This document shows positions 1-10,488 of a stretch of DNA of 64,000 nt, in pieces. The stretch is from Paragorgia papillata (taxonomy: Eukaryota > Cnidaria > Anthozoa > Scleralcyonacea > Coralliidae). The notes below the pieces were generated by a model, which was not told the DNA's origin, did not search any database, and saw nothing but the letters and a program-made list of their open reading frames with translations. The stretch covers positions 248,001 to 312,000 of the forward strand of contig JAWNZC010000111.1 of assembly GCA_035771165.1 (NCBI GenBank). Direction: 5' to 3'. The position numbers and the translations under genes were made by a program. Each line of letters starts with the position of its first letter. Within the stretch, counting starts at the first letter, position 1.

Positions 1-261
1 CAGTTGGTGATTATTCTTTTCGGTCACCACACGTTGTAGATAATTTCGATGATGACGAGCTTCAGTATATCGCTGAGGTTTATAAGCTTTTTCTTCCAAC
101 AATATCATCTCAGGATATCCCGCAACTGTACAACAAATATGCGTCTGTCGAGTGTGCTGGAGAAATATACGGATCTGAGTTTTCTCGCATGAATCGCTCT
201 TCGTTTGTTCTCGCTACATGGGTTGGTAGATTTGACGGTAGCGTCGATGCTGAAACTGCAG
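1..261 (+). CDS. Partial exon of an unrecognised protein, cut by the left edge
   Basis: A frame beginning at base 3 stays open through base 261 and reads as ordinary acidic protein: about 86 residues with YSFRSPHVVDNF near the start and SSFVLATWVGRFDGS near the end. It then meets a good splice donor (CAG then gtaaaa), and the frame closes at about 287 inside the presumed intron. I therefore call an internal exon ending at 261, with earlier exons outside the window. I saw no membrane segment and no catalytic motif. No following exon could be found in the next kilobase, so the gene may be truncated. The function is unknown; the exon call rests on the donor and the length of the open frame. Confidence 0.45.
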
Positions 262-1217
262 GTAAAATAACTTTTTTAGATATTTAGAATTAGAAAGAAG
301 TGCTGCTGAAAAACCACAACCTTGCAGATCATCTGAATACATCGAGGTGATCGAGCATGAAAATATAATGAAAACCAAACAAGCATATGTTGTTATGTCG
401 AACATCTTGTCAGCTGCCTTTTAATAATTCTCGCGTTACATGAACCACTGACATTTTTCTCGAGCTTTACAGCTATTTACTGTGGTTGGTATGATTAGGG
501 TTTTCTGCGTATTCGTATCTATAGAATAAAGCTACAGTTTGGAAGATCATTAAAATTGTATTCCTGATATGCCAATGAATATTATAATTTATCAATGGAA
601 AAACTGTTTTACCTGTCGGTCCTGTCAGACCGCAAATTAGCTAAAACATAAACAGACTCTGGAAATTACAGAAACGGAGATAAATACAGAGTTGCCTACG
701 GATGAGGCTAGAGATGAATATGTTATAAAGGGCTTAAGGCCCAATTATCCTCAGCAGTAACAGATTTACGTAAAAGCTGTAAAGAGAAAAATATCAGTGG
801 TCCCTGCGAGAAGACAACTGACTGGGTGCTTGACAGGACGATATCAGACTGCTTGTTTTGTTTTGTTTTGTTTTGTTTTGTTTTGGTTTCATTAAATATT
901 CAAGAGTAGATGTATTTCAAGGGTATGGAAGATCGGGATTTTTCAGTGGTATTTGACTCTTCTTCGTATTTCCTAAATATCTAAAAAGTTATTATACCGA
1001 GGGTCCATATTTGTGGAAAAAATGCATTAAATTACAATATACAACGGTTTGTTGATTTCTCACTGCGCGACTCGGAGCGCTCGCCCTGAAAGCGCTTCTT
1101 GGTGGTCGTGTGGAGCAGATGCGGGTGGGTAGGACGTTACCCTAATACCATCCATTTCTATACACGAGATATAGAGCTTATCTTGTACTGGAAAACTACT
1201 CTTCCAGCGAAACCGAC
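262..1217. other. Non-coding stretch, no gene seen
   Basis: AT-rich DNA with frequent stops in all frames. It holds only the TTTTG microsatellite at 852-885. It may be an intron following the exon at the left edge, but no acceptor with a continuing frame was found. Confidence 0.4.
852..885 (+). repeat. (TTTTG)n microsatellite
   Basis: About six and a half copies of a five-base unit, read directly. Confidence 0.95.
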
Positions 1218-1460
1218 GTACTTGGGAATCGAAAATACATAGTAACTTAGGTTAGATATACTGCCGAAACAGAGAACGTAAGAATCTAACGTTTCGAGCG
1301 AAGGCCCTGACGAAGGCCTGACGAAGGGCCTTCGCTGGAAACGTTAGATTCCTACATTCTCTGTTTCGGCAGTATATCTAACCTAAGTTACTATATTTCG
1401 ATTGTTGTTTCTACACTGCCTACGCAGCACACTACTTTCATTTCAGTACTTGGGAATCGA
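1218..1460. repeat. Foldback element flanked by a 15-bp direct repeat
   Basis: The two halves of 1241-1392 are near-perfect inverted copies, about 67 bp per arm, separated by a short GACGAAGGCC-rich loop. The same 15 bases (GTACTTGGGAATCGA) occur at 1218-1232 and 1446-1460, immediately outside the 213-bp block, as a target-site duplication would. There is no coding capacity, so this is a short non-autonomous foldback (MITE-like) insertion. The duplication is long for a cut-and-paste element, so the mechanism is uncertain. Confidence 0.7.
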
Positions 1461-1952
1461 CTGGCTTACACTTTGTGTGCGTTTGCGCTTAACAAGTTAA
1501 CAACGCAAAGTTGGCGTCTTTCTCTTGCCACCAATCTTAAACCTTTAGTGTAAGCCTTCCTGTGAAGTGTTAAACCATTCTCTGAGTTTATGCCATTAAC
1601 TGGTTTGTTGAAACACTCGAATAAAACACACCGCGAAGGTATTTTGTCCGCAATTGTAAAGTAAACAACTGTAGTTGCAATTACAGCTTGTCCCGATTTG
1701 ACGTTATCAACCATACTCGTACTCAGACTCTTTTATCCCGGCCATGTTTTGAAAAACTCATGTTTGGAACCAAATATCTCGGGCAGTTTTCATCCGTTGA
1801 AGGTGTGTTATTGAAGGAGTGGCCGATGTTTAGAAAAAAAATGAAAATTCTCGTATATGCACTTTAATAGGCGTTTTAGAAGTCATTTACAGAATTCGTG
1901 TCCGTTCTGTATCGGGATACAGGCACTCGGCTTCGCCTCGTGTCTGTATACC
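1461..1952. other. No recognisable feature
   Basis: A minus-strand frame at 1466-1714 is open for 82 codons but shows no motif and no splice context, so I do not call it a gene. The remainder is AT-rich and unstructured. Confidence 0.35.

Positions 1953-2160
<208 letters not shown>

Positions 2161-2202
<42 letters not shown>
2161..2202. repeat. (AT)n tract abutting the hammerhead array
   Basis: About 45 bp of pure AT directly joins the 3' end (minus strand) of the hammerhead repeat array. Confidence 0.9.
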
Positions 2203-2212
<10 letters not shown>

Positions 2213-2216
2213 CAAT

Positions 2217-2259
2217 CTACAGACACGGTGTTTCGCTGTACAACAGCTCATCAGTGTAG
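2217..2259 (-). ncRNA. Hammerhead ribozyme, copy 1
   Basis: Minus strand, in order: stem I 5' strand CUACA; core CUGAUGA; stem II GCUGU with loop UGU and ACAGC (5 bp, perfect); core GAAA; a tiny stem III of ACAC and GUGU around one C, including the required A15.1-U16.1 pair; cleavage triplet GUC; stem I 3' strand UGUAG (5 bp, perfect). The predicted cut lies between 2222 and 2221. Every core base expected of the family is present. The very short stem III suggests activity as a dimer, as proposed for other animal retrozymes. Confidence 0.88.
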
Positions 2260-2492
2260 CTTGGAACAATCTGAATGAATTTCACCAATTACTTATACAC
2301 ATGCGATCGTCGTTGACAACCGCATGTGGGAAAGCATCGGTGAGGTACATTCAGATAGCGTGAAGTGCGCATGGGCCCAGAGTGCTCAAACTTCCACAAG
2401 GGTAGTGAGCGTTGCATTATGGCTAATAGGTACCCACGGCAACTTCACAGAGTGCTCAACAACACCGAAGTGAAGGAGCATACATAGTTCAT

Positions 2493-2535
2493 CTACAGAC
2501 ACGGTGTTTCGCTGTACAACAGCTCATCAGTGTAG
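2493..2535 (-). ncRNA. Hammerhead ribozyme, copy 2
   Basis: Identical in core, stems and loops to the copy at 2217-2259. Predicted cleavage falls between 2498 and 2497, exactly 276 bases from the first site. Confidence 0.88.
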
Positions 2536-2769
2536 CTTGGAACAATCTGAATGAATTTCACCAATTGCTTATACACATGCGATCGTCGGTGACAACCACA
2601 TGTGGGAAAGCATCGGTGAGATACATTCAGATAGCGTGAAGTGCGCATGGGCCCAGAGTGCTCAAACTTCCACACGGGTAGTGAGCGTTGCATTATCGCT
2701 AATAGGTACCCACGGCAACTTCACAGAGTGCTCAACAACACCGAAGTGAAGGAGCATACATAGTTCAAT

Positions 2770-2812
2770 CTACAGACACGGTGTTTCGCTGTACAACAGC
2801 TCATCAGTGTAG
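2770..2812 (-). ncRNA. Hammerhead ribozyme, copy 3
   Basis: Same intact motif as the two copies to its left. The cut is predicted between 2775 and 2774, 277 bases from copy 2. Confidence 0.88.
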
Positions 2813-2970
2813 CTTGGAACAATCTGAATGAATTTCACCAATTACTTATACACATGCGATCGTCGGTGACAACCGCATGTGGGACAGCATCGGTGAAATA
2901 CATTCAGATAGCGTGAAGTGCGCATGGGCCCAGAGTGCTCAAACTTCCACAAGGGTAGTGAGCGTTGCAT

Positions 2971-3032
2971 ACGAGAAATACGCCACTCGGTTCCTGGATG
3001 TAGTGTTTTAGTTGCTAGTAAAATACTCTTCT

Positions 3033-3066
<34 letters not shown>

Positions 3067-3129
3067 CTAGCAACTAAAACACTCGTAGAATCCATATTTC
3101 AGTAATATATATAGTAATATATATATATT

Positions 3130-3171
<42 letters not shown>

Positions 3172-3184
3172 TATATATAATATA

Positions 3185-3225
<41 letters not shown>

Positions 3226-3311
3226 AGAAGAGTATTTTACTAGCAACTAAAACACTCGTAGAATCCATATTTCACTACATCCAGGAACCGAGTGGTGTAT
3301 TTCTCGTATGT
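2971..3311. repeat. Foldback element with an AT-rich core
   Basis: The left end (2972-3035) and the right end (3222-3311) are inverted copies of one sequence running from ACGAGAAATAC through CTCGGTTCCTGG to AGAGTATTTTACTAGC. The left copy lacks about 20 bases present on the right. Between them lie AT dinucleotide tracts and a further partial copy (about 3063-3103). There is no coding capacity. It truncates or was joined to the hammerhead array at 2970. Confidence 0.7.
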
Positions 3312-3430
3312 ACCGCTCGCGAGTGACATATCGACAAGTCAAAATTTACGCCTTTTGCCTAAGTTTCGAATCAAGTACATTTGAGCCAGTAACTTTTCTT
3401 AATGGGCTATTCCAAATTTTATCCGCACCA

Positions 3431-3600
3431 CCCGGGGGAGTGGTTTGAGGTTGGAAATTCCAAGGGGGAGGGGTGTTTTTGAGCTTGGAAAATCCAGGGT
3501 GGGAGTGGTTTCAGCTTGGAAATTCCAAGGGGGAGGGGTGGTTTGCGCTTGGAAAGTCCAACGGGGGGAGTGGTTTGAGCTTGGAAATTCCAAGGGGCGT
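3431..3600 (+). repeat. Minisatellite with GGAAATTCC core, about 37-39 bp unit
   Basis: Four to five copies of a unit with GTGGTTTGAGCTTGGAAATT, CCAAGG and a G-run. The half palindrome TTGGAAATTCCAA recurs in each. A related array lies at 29,944-30,180. Confidence 0.85.
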
Positions 3601-4480
3601 AGCCTTTCATCAGCATGGAATTTCAAAGGGTCAGCTTTTATTCAGCTTTTTTAATTCCATGGAGGTAATTTTAAATCTAGGTATAGATTTATCAAGTCGG
3701 TAACCTCATGAGTAAACCTCTGCCAGGTGTGTATTCGGAAAATTATTAACCCTCAGGATGATAAATATTACCATAGGGCATAATATACCATTTTGATGGG
3801 TAATAATTTGCCGAATATATTCTATAAATGATATATTTTTATTGAAAATTGTATAGGCCAGTTGCATGATGTTGCGCGCGCGTCATTTTGGTGGGCCACA
3901 TGCTTTAAAACGTGGCCAATACTAAACGAAGTTTAACTATTTTTAAAAATAAAAATAATTCCTGATGCTAATATTTTCACAAACTGTCGAATTTCTTTCA
4001 TTTACCACATTTGTTATGCATGTAGCCGCCAAAATTATGCCTGTGGCCCACAAAAATTATCCATATCAAGTGGTCTGCCAAAATGGTGCGTGCCCATGAT
4101 CGTGCAGCTCGGGTATATATCTGCTTAGTAAAGACATCTGGGTACCAGCCTCCCAGTGTTTTCTTAGCGCAGTTTATTCTCTGCCATATTCTTGCACAAG
4201 GTTTTTGCCATGTTTGCCAAAGCAGGATTTTCGAGCTATAGCGGGGTAGAGTGGAAGATTAGATAATCTATGTGAGAAAATGACTAGTCACATGCATGGA
4301 TATTCTCAGTTTCAACTTCGAATCTCACATGCAATGCTCCTCAAGCTTGACGTGCAAGCACTCAAGGACGTCGCCAAGGGAGGGGAGGGTTAATAGGGTA
4401 TAAGAAAATTAAAAGGTTGTATTAATATTCCTTAAATATAACTTGTTTTATCATGCAGATAACTAGATTTGTACCATGTG
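3601..4480. other. No gene seen
   Basis: AT-rich sequence with stops in every frame and no repeat that I could define. The stretch 3866-4090 with GCGCGCG and repeated GTGGCCCAC-like words may be old transposon remains, but the ends cannot be set. Confidence 0.3.
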
Positions 4481-4483
4481 ACC

Positions 4484-4676
4484 ATAGGCGTATCAGGCAG
4501 GGGTCAGGGGGGGGGGGCAATTGCCCTCCCAAAATATTTGAAAAATGTAAATTCGGGCACTTTCTGCTGGGAATTTCGGGCAATTTTGACATGTATTGCT
4601 GTGAAATGTTCAAGAAAAATTCATATGTTAAACTAAGACTGAAAAATACGACTTATTGATCAAGCTACGCCTATCA
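4484..4676. repeat. Possible short MITE with 9-bp inverted ends
   Basis: ATAGGCGTA at 4484 and its reverse complement near 4668-4676 bracket about 190 bp that include a run of about ten G. The inverted ends are short and no target duplication is clear. Confidence 0.3.
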
Positions 4677-4696
4677 TGCATGTAAATTTAAATTAA

Positions 4697-4975
4697 AAAT
4701 CTAAATATATATATATATATATTCAGGCAACAACACAAGAAATGTTCTAAGGATTTTGGGTGAAGGAAAATTCGAGTGTAGAATATATACATTTTAAGAC
4801 CAAACTGGGACCAGTTGCGAAAAATGTAACTACACAGGCCTTCCGGCGGGAATTGAACCCACGACATTGCGTTTCTAGTGCAATGCTCTGACCACTGAGC
4901 CACAGAGGGCGTTGCCGAGAGCTTGATCACATTTCGAGTGAAATGCCCAATTATCACTTAAAATAAACGCAAGAA
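4697..4975 (-). mobile_element. tRNA-derived SINE
   Basis: On the minus strand, 4911-4839 reads as a tRNA-like head: box A TGGCTCAGTGG, an anticodon-like arm, and box B GGTTCAATTCC followed by CCGCC. A tRNA-unrelated body containing GCAACTGGTCCCAGTTTGG follows, and an (AT)n tail at 4706-4723 ends it. The anticodon-like loop is nine bases and the acceptor stem is imperfect, so it is not a working tRNA gene. RNA polymerase III transcription and LINE-dependent copying are family knowledge. The 5' limit near 4975 is approximate. Confidence 0.7.
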
Positions 4976-5250
4976 ATATTTGTTTAGCTATGCCTATATG
5001 CCTTGTGGTACGTTGGTATAAGCGCAATTCAATACACTTTTTGTGAACCACCTTTGTTACAAATAATTAACTTTTTTTTCTTTTTGAAAAAGACAATGTT
5101 TATCAAAATTTACCTCAATTGCACAAGTGTTCTCGAACTTAACACAACGTCAATGAGCATAGAATTCAGGGATACATTTGAAACTAATAAAGTTTTGCGT
5201 TTGATTTCCTGAAAGCATCTTGTGCTTTCCCTTCTTAGTTCTTCTGAAGT

Positions 5251-6062
5251 TCACTTCTTACTGAAAAAAGTTCTTCGCGAAGCCTCTTCAGATTTTTTAA
5301 TTTCCCAAATGCAAGGACCTTTCTCTTCCTTTTCTATGTCCTTTTTTAAATCTTCTAATTTTTGCTTTGCTTGATCGACTCTGGCAATATTGCGTTGCAA
5401 AGTTCCCCTATTTAGTGTAGATCTTTTTGTCGTATCCTTGCACTTGGCTTCAGTTGTTATTAAATCGGCTTTGTGTACACGCCATTCATCATGGATCTGG
5501 ATATATAGATCTTCTTTTTAAATGTTTTTCTTACATAATTCTTTTGCCTTCCTATTCCAGAACCTTCTTCTTTCCTTTTCTTTCCCAAAACTTTTCCCGA
5601 TTTCCTCTTCCGAATAAATTTTAATGCCCTTGATGGAACAGGTTGAAGGAGATTTTAACAAAGAAAACGCGTCAGTTCCTTTTGAAACAGGTACTGTTAT
5701 GGAACTTATGGCGCAATCTTTCGGAGTGTATCAGCGGATGAATGCTGACCTTCCTTTTCATTCTTCGACTTCGTACCAACGTTATCGCACAATTTCCACT
5801 CCCTGAAACGTAGTATCGGCTCGTTCTTGTCCCACTGAATTACCATCGTCGTGGTTATGGTTTGTTCTTGAGTTCGTTCTACAGGACTGTCAGAAACAAG
5901 GAACCTATAATCAGATGGCATGAGATTTTCTACTTCACTTTTTATCTTATTTCGAAGAAACTCCAAGGTTGTTCCATCGTCGACATCGAACAGGATACAC
6001 GATGCAAGCTCAGCCGAATCGTTATATAAGTTTAGATCGAACATACCCACAAACGACTGCAT
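5251..6062 (-). pseudogene. Broken gene: uncharacterised protein with K/E-rich coiled-coil tail
   Basis: A frame starts with ATG at 6062 (MQSFVGMFDLNLYNDS) and runs about 110 residues, including VDDGTTLEFLRNKIKSEV and MVIQWDKNEPILRF. Near 5718 the sense shifts by one base to another frame (CAISSITVPVSKGTDAF) that continues through a strongly charged region (EEEIGKSFGKEKERRRFWNR) to an in-frame TAA at 5518-5520. Beyond it the same frame carries on as a helical segment (RVDQAKQKLEDLKKDIEKEE) to a stop at 5251. The protein sense across all three pieces shows one gene of about 270 residues, broken by a frameshift and a stop; a small intron at the shift cannot be excluded. The first part vaguely recalls a ubiquitin-like fold, but I do not recognise the family. 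Confidence 0.55.
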
Positions 6063-6328
6063 GTGTATTAAACGTGCAGCAGATATAAACTTTCAGTTTT
6101 AATAGAATACATGCAGTAGCTATAGCAGTTAAATGGCTTCCGTCTGACAACGAAAAAAAAACAAAAACGCGTATTTATCACGTGCGGGTTTCATTTTACC
6201 CTTTGTGTTTACTCTCTTACTTACTAGGCCCTCTAGGAACATATGAAAACAATCATCACTGCATCAGTCCAGTTTGCATTATTTTAACATTGTTTGACGG
6301 GCATTGTTTTTTTTTTTAGTATTTATAT

Positions 6329-7856
6329 CTTTTAGACAGGGGCGGATCTAGGGGTCGTCAAACCAGTCACGCGACTAACGTAAAAATTGCGGAGTTAAAT
6401 AGTTAATTAATTAAAATTCGAATGATAGTCCAGTTATGATGAGTTATCTATTTTCAAGCAGCGGCACCATTGTAGTCCAGTTATCAAGTTTCATGCTGCG
6501 GCTGAGTTTCTGTAAAGTAATATTATCAAGTCAACGAACAGCGGACTTACGCGTGAGTTTTGACCGCTCTGAGTCAGATTCTAGCCATCTGATTGGTCAA
6601 TATGCTCATCTCCATGGAGATCAGCAATTTTGACCGATCTGTGGGGAGTTCTGACCGATTTAGGAATCAGGGGCTCGTATACAAGCTATCTGATTGGCTA
6701 ATTAAAAAAATATTCGTATTCTTATTGGTCACATTTTTTGACCGATCTTGACCGATTCGCAGCGTGGGATATGATCTTGCTGTATACACTCAAGGGCTGA
6801 CGAATCCAGCCTTTCTGATCGCTGCTTGGCCACTGAGGTTCAATTCGAAGTCCCATGTTAGAGTAGAAAGAATTTAAACAGCAATGTCTTGTAGTATTTA
6901 CGATACCGTTCAGTCTGCGTTTGCGGGGAACGATCAAAAATGTCTACAAGAAATTTATGCTGATCTGATGAAGCGAATCGACGCTTCGCCGAAGAATTCT
7001 GTTGAAGAGCGTTTGAGTGCGATAAGCAGCACGAACTTCTGCCTCAGTAGAAATTTTGGTGCCGAGAGTTTAATCCCGAAGTGTGTTCGAGATCAAAAGA
7101 ACAAGTCCTGTACTGCTATAAGGTAAATTAAACATATTTTGTCTTGTTTTAGAATGTCTATTAACAGAACAAGCTGTGCGCCGATTTTAATATTTAGGCT
7201 TGTATATGATAATCTCGATGGAATTTACCCAAATTAGCATATTTGTGCGGTCAAAAGGTTATTAATATCTAAATCATATAAATGCATTATAAAAGCAGCA
7301 TTATATCCATTAATATCAGCTAAAGATTTCGACTTAGGTATCGATTATTCTATATATTTATTCACCGAAGTGACCAAACAAAATAAGTGGCATTGTATAT
7401 TTGTATTTAGTCTGTTTTCTTAGGCTATCAATAGACCGACAGCATGGTCTGGTGTAATACGATAATAACCTGCCAGGCTGCCAAAATTGCCTTTGGCTTT
7501 GCAGGAGAAAATGCTTTAACTGATGGGCATATTGACTAGTGTCATAAATATATATTATCTATTATTCTATATATTTATTCACCGAACTAAATATGTGGCA
7601 TTGTATTTTATAGTCTATTTTGTTGCTAATGTTAGGCTATCAAATGAGCAGTCAGCATGGTGTGGTGTAATACGATCATGTGAAATAAACTGTAAACTCC
7701 TGCTTTAAGCCAGTTAATTTTTAATTTAATACTGAATACCTGGTCTGTTCTCTGATGAATCATACAACCGCCCAAAAAAAATCCCCCCCCCTGAGTGTTG
7801 ACAACTAAAATTTTGACTAACGTATGAAAATTCCTGGATCCGCCCCTGCTTTTAGA
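6329..7856. mobile_element. hAT-like DNA transposon with 8-bp target duplication
   Basis: The element proper is 6337-7848 (1,512 bp). Its ends are inverted copies: CAGGGGCGGATCTAGG at the left and CCTGGATCCGCCCCTG at the right, one mismatch in about 16 bases. The same 8 bp, CTTTTAGA, stands directly outside both ends (6329-6336 and 7849-7856), the duplication size made by hAT transposases. It is too short for a full hAT transposase and shows no DDE or dimerisation region, so it is a non-autonomous derivative. Inside are one possible exon (6884-7126) and a tandem duplication of about 215 bp (about 7345-7455 and 7560-7680, containing TATATTTATTCACCGAA and GGTGTAATACGAT). It sits between two broken minus-strand genes. 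Confidence 0.82.
6884..7126 (+). CDS. Possible single exon inside the hAT-like element
   Basis: From ATG at 6884 (GCAATGTC context) the frame reads about 80 residues (MSCSIYDTVQSAFAGNDQK, then LMKRIDASPKNSVEERLSA) and stops just after an exact splice donor (AAG then gtaaat) near 7123. The composition is protein-like and rich in helix-forming residues. No zinc finger or transposase motif is visible. It may be the first exon of a lost transposase or captured cargo. I do not recognise it. Confidence 0.4.
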   Translation: MSCSIYDTVQSAFAGNDQKCLQEIYADLMKRIDASPKNSVEERLSAISSTNFCLSRNFGAESLIPKCVRDQKNKSCTAIR

Positions 7857-8071
7857 GTCTTTAGAGGTATATATTTATACAAGATGTTATGACTTTTTAA
7901 AATTTTAACCTTTAACGTCCCATATAAACAGCCGCTAAAATAATACTAGTATTAAACACGTGCCATGACATGTGAAGAAATTTAAACTGATTATGTGTTC
8001 ATGGCTAAAACCTATAGCACTTTTCAACATTATATAACAATTCATGTATTCAATAATGACCGATGTTCACT

Positions 8072-10488
8072 TCAGACTTCTTCATCATCCTCTGACATTG
8101 GCACTACTTCTTCCACGGTATAGTCGTCTTTGATGCCCTGTACTAATGCTTGCAAATCATCTGCTTCAATGTAAGCTGGCATTCTCTTCTCTTGATCATT
8201 ACTGGCATTGTTTTTTTCTCAGCCTTGACATATTCTTCAAAGGCGTTCAAAGCTTTCTGAAGAGCGGCCTGTTGACGTTTAAGTTCAGTGAATTTTTTCC
8301 AAGTTTTCGTGTTCTTCGCGCAGCAGTTGTTTGTTCTTTGGTGTTCCCTTTTCATTCATTTTCTTCACGGTGTTTTCAATTCTCTGGTAAGACCATTTGA
8401 TATCAAACTGAGATTTATCTAAACGTTCGTAAGCCTTCATCAAATCCTTTTCGTAACACTCGGACTTTCGCAGCATGGATGTGCAGGCACTTAGGTTTAC
8501 ATTTTTTTGTTGGAGAAACCGGACAGCTTTGTCAGGCATGACTTTGAAGAGTTCTGTTTTCTTTTGCGTTCACTCTACATCAATTATCCCATACACTTCA
8601 AATTTAGAACATTTTTTTGACTTTAACTCTTCGACAAAATCCTGAATGCGGGAATTGCAATACAGACGCTTTTCAAGTTCGATACCTTGCGATAACTCTA
8701 TGTCCGCTGCTGAATATACTTCAAATGAATCATCTCGGACTTTCTCTTTTCTGTTTGCGTCTTCTCCAATGCTTCTCGGATCACTTTTACTGGAGAAATG
8801 GTTTTCAAGCGTTTTTAGGTAAATAACTTTTATCCCTATTTCACCCAGTAGTTCTTGAATAATTCGATTCAAGGTCAGGATTTCTTCTTGTTGCTTGCTG
8901 ATTCTCAGGGCTTTTGAATTAATCATGCCTCTGACTTGATTGGAAATCAAGACCAGAGCGCAGCGATAATCAAAGGTCCTCTTTGTTTCTTTCCCCCCAA
9001 TGCATAATTCAAGCACATGGATTGTTAAAAAGTAGCCACATTCAAATTGTCGTGCAGGGCTGTCATCCTTCACTTCATTAATCATTTCCAGCCTTTTCAA
9101 CACATTTTCATATGACAGATTATTGAGATCTTCGTCAGAGGTATTTCTCATGAATTCTTCAAGTTCATGCAGCTTTCTTTCACGGATCACAGCAAGAGGG
9201 CATTTGCGTCCTTCCACAAAAAAGTGTGTTTTCACAATGGATCCATCCTCAAGCACCAATTTATCATACTGAAAAAAATTAGATAATATTTTTTATTATT
9301 ACTATTTATTAACAAATTTGATGATTTTATTTTAATGTCTGATTATATAATATTCTGAAATTACTATTTATTATTTTTCTCTGAGACTGTCTAATATACC
9401 TGATGGTGATATGATTTTAAAGGTCATTAGGGGAGATCACTCAGGCATCAACAAATTAACGCATCAAGGAGCAAGGGCACCTAACATTTTACTCTGGCTA
9501 CATACATGTACCAGATCATTTTATTTAGCACATTAAAGGGCAAATTAAGGCACACTGTCTTTAACATTTAATTCTGGCTATATATTTACATTGCCCCTCA
9601 ATGAGTTAATATAATGAGCCCTGATTATATAGAGCGGCCCTGAACATATAGTCTAATAATGCAAGACTCAATACTGTAGAATGATATGTGAATCATTCTC
9701 TGATTGGTTTTTACAATTATATTATTTTTAAAAGATTTATTTATTATCACCTTTCTTGGCACAATTAACTCTTTTTCCTTTAGTTTTTCTTTCAAGCTTT
9801 CATTGGTTTCTGGACATGGAATTGTGATTTCACCTCCTGCACCCCTCTTCATCCTCTTTCTAATCTGCCCCCCATCGTTCTCCAGCCTCCTTTTCATAAA
9901 TCTGTTGATGTCCACTCCTTCAGATATCAACCATTCCTTAGCAATTTGGCCACCATTCTTTGCAAGATCTCCACTGGTATTTTTTATTTGGTAATGACGT
10001 GCCAACTCTGTCCAGTTTATCAGTGTTCCACTTTCATAACCATTCACCTCATTCTTCAAACCCTGTTTGTCCCACTCCATTTTCTGAATATTTCCAACTG
10101 GACTTTTCTTCTTTAAATGCTGGCTGACTGCATTTATTTTCCCTGATATCCAGAATTGTGCTTTTGGAGGGTACCCGACCAGCTAGCCCATGCAGTCATG
10201 CAATCGTGTTTATATGAAAATCTGGCCCAGAGATAAAAATTAACAAGAAATAACACTCGAAGTGATTCGTTCCTGAATCTTACGGCGGTTCCACTCTCGA
10301 AACTTCTTGCGCAAATCAGGAAGGATCTTCCGAAATCCTTGATATTCAAGCAAAAAGTTCTCCTTACTGGTTGCGAAGACAGCGCAGTACCGCTTGAACC
10401 GTTCTTGCTCTTGTCGACTTTCATTATCCTGACACTTAATTTTCTCGTCTACTTCTTTAGCGACTTGCCAGGTATGGATCAAAGACAT
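8072..10488 (-). pseudogene. Broken multi-exon gene for a large coiled-coil protein
   Basis: Minus-strand pieces line up as one gene. A first exon from ATG 10488 reads MSLIHTWQVAKEVDEKIK. A second (about 10188-9751) contains INWTELARHYQIKN, GGQIAKEWLISEGVDINRF and a basic patch, and ends at an AAG/gtgata donor. The acceptor TTTTTTCAG leads to a third from 9268 (YDKLVLEDGSIVKTHFFVEG) that joins in phase 0. This is interrupted by TGA at 8570-8572, after which the same frame continues (TQKKTELFKVMPDKAV). One-base shifts follow at the T runs 8293-8298 and 8211-8217. The protein then ends in an acidic tail (SEDDEEV) at 8072. Introns are retained, so this is not a processed copy. The WTELARHYQ segment looks like a helix-turn-helix-type DNA-associated domain, but I cannot name the family. 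Confidence 0.6.

Larger units (their letters stand above)
2203..2970 (-). mobile_element. Tandem hammerhead-ribozyme repeat (retrozyme-like), 276-bp units
   Basis: Three head-to-tail copies of one sequence: two complete units (ribozyme to ribozyme 276 and 277 bp) plus a partial unit of about 195 bp at the right. Read on the minus strand, each junction carries a full type I hammerhead motif, so a transcript across the array would be predicted to cut itself into roughly 276-nt monomers. The unit has no protein-coding capacity: frames across it are short and differ between copies. Tandem units of a few hundred bases with hammerheads that have a minimal stem III are what is described for metazoan retrozymes, small non-autonomous retroelements that yield circular RNAs. 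At the right the array is cut off at 2970, where an unrelated foldback repeat starts. At the left it runs straight into (AT)n. Self-cleavage and mobility are inferred, not seen. Confidence 0.8.

Noticed and set aside
4453..4659. Plus-strand open frame with a poly-glycine run
   Set aside because: It results from a run of G in a short inverted-ended repeat.
4839..4911. Functional tRNA gene (minus strand)
   Set aside because: A/B boxes are present but the anticodon loop and acceptor stem are defective, and a SINE body and AT tail follow.
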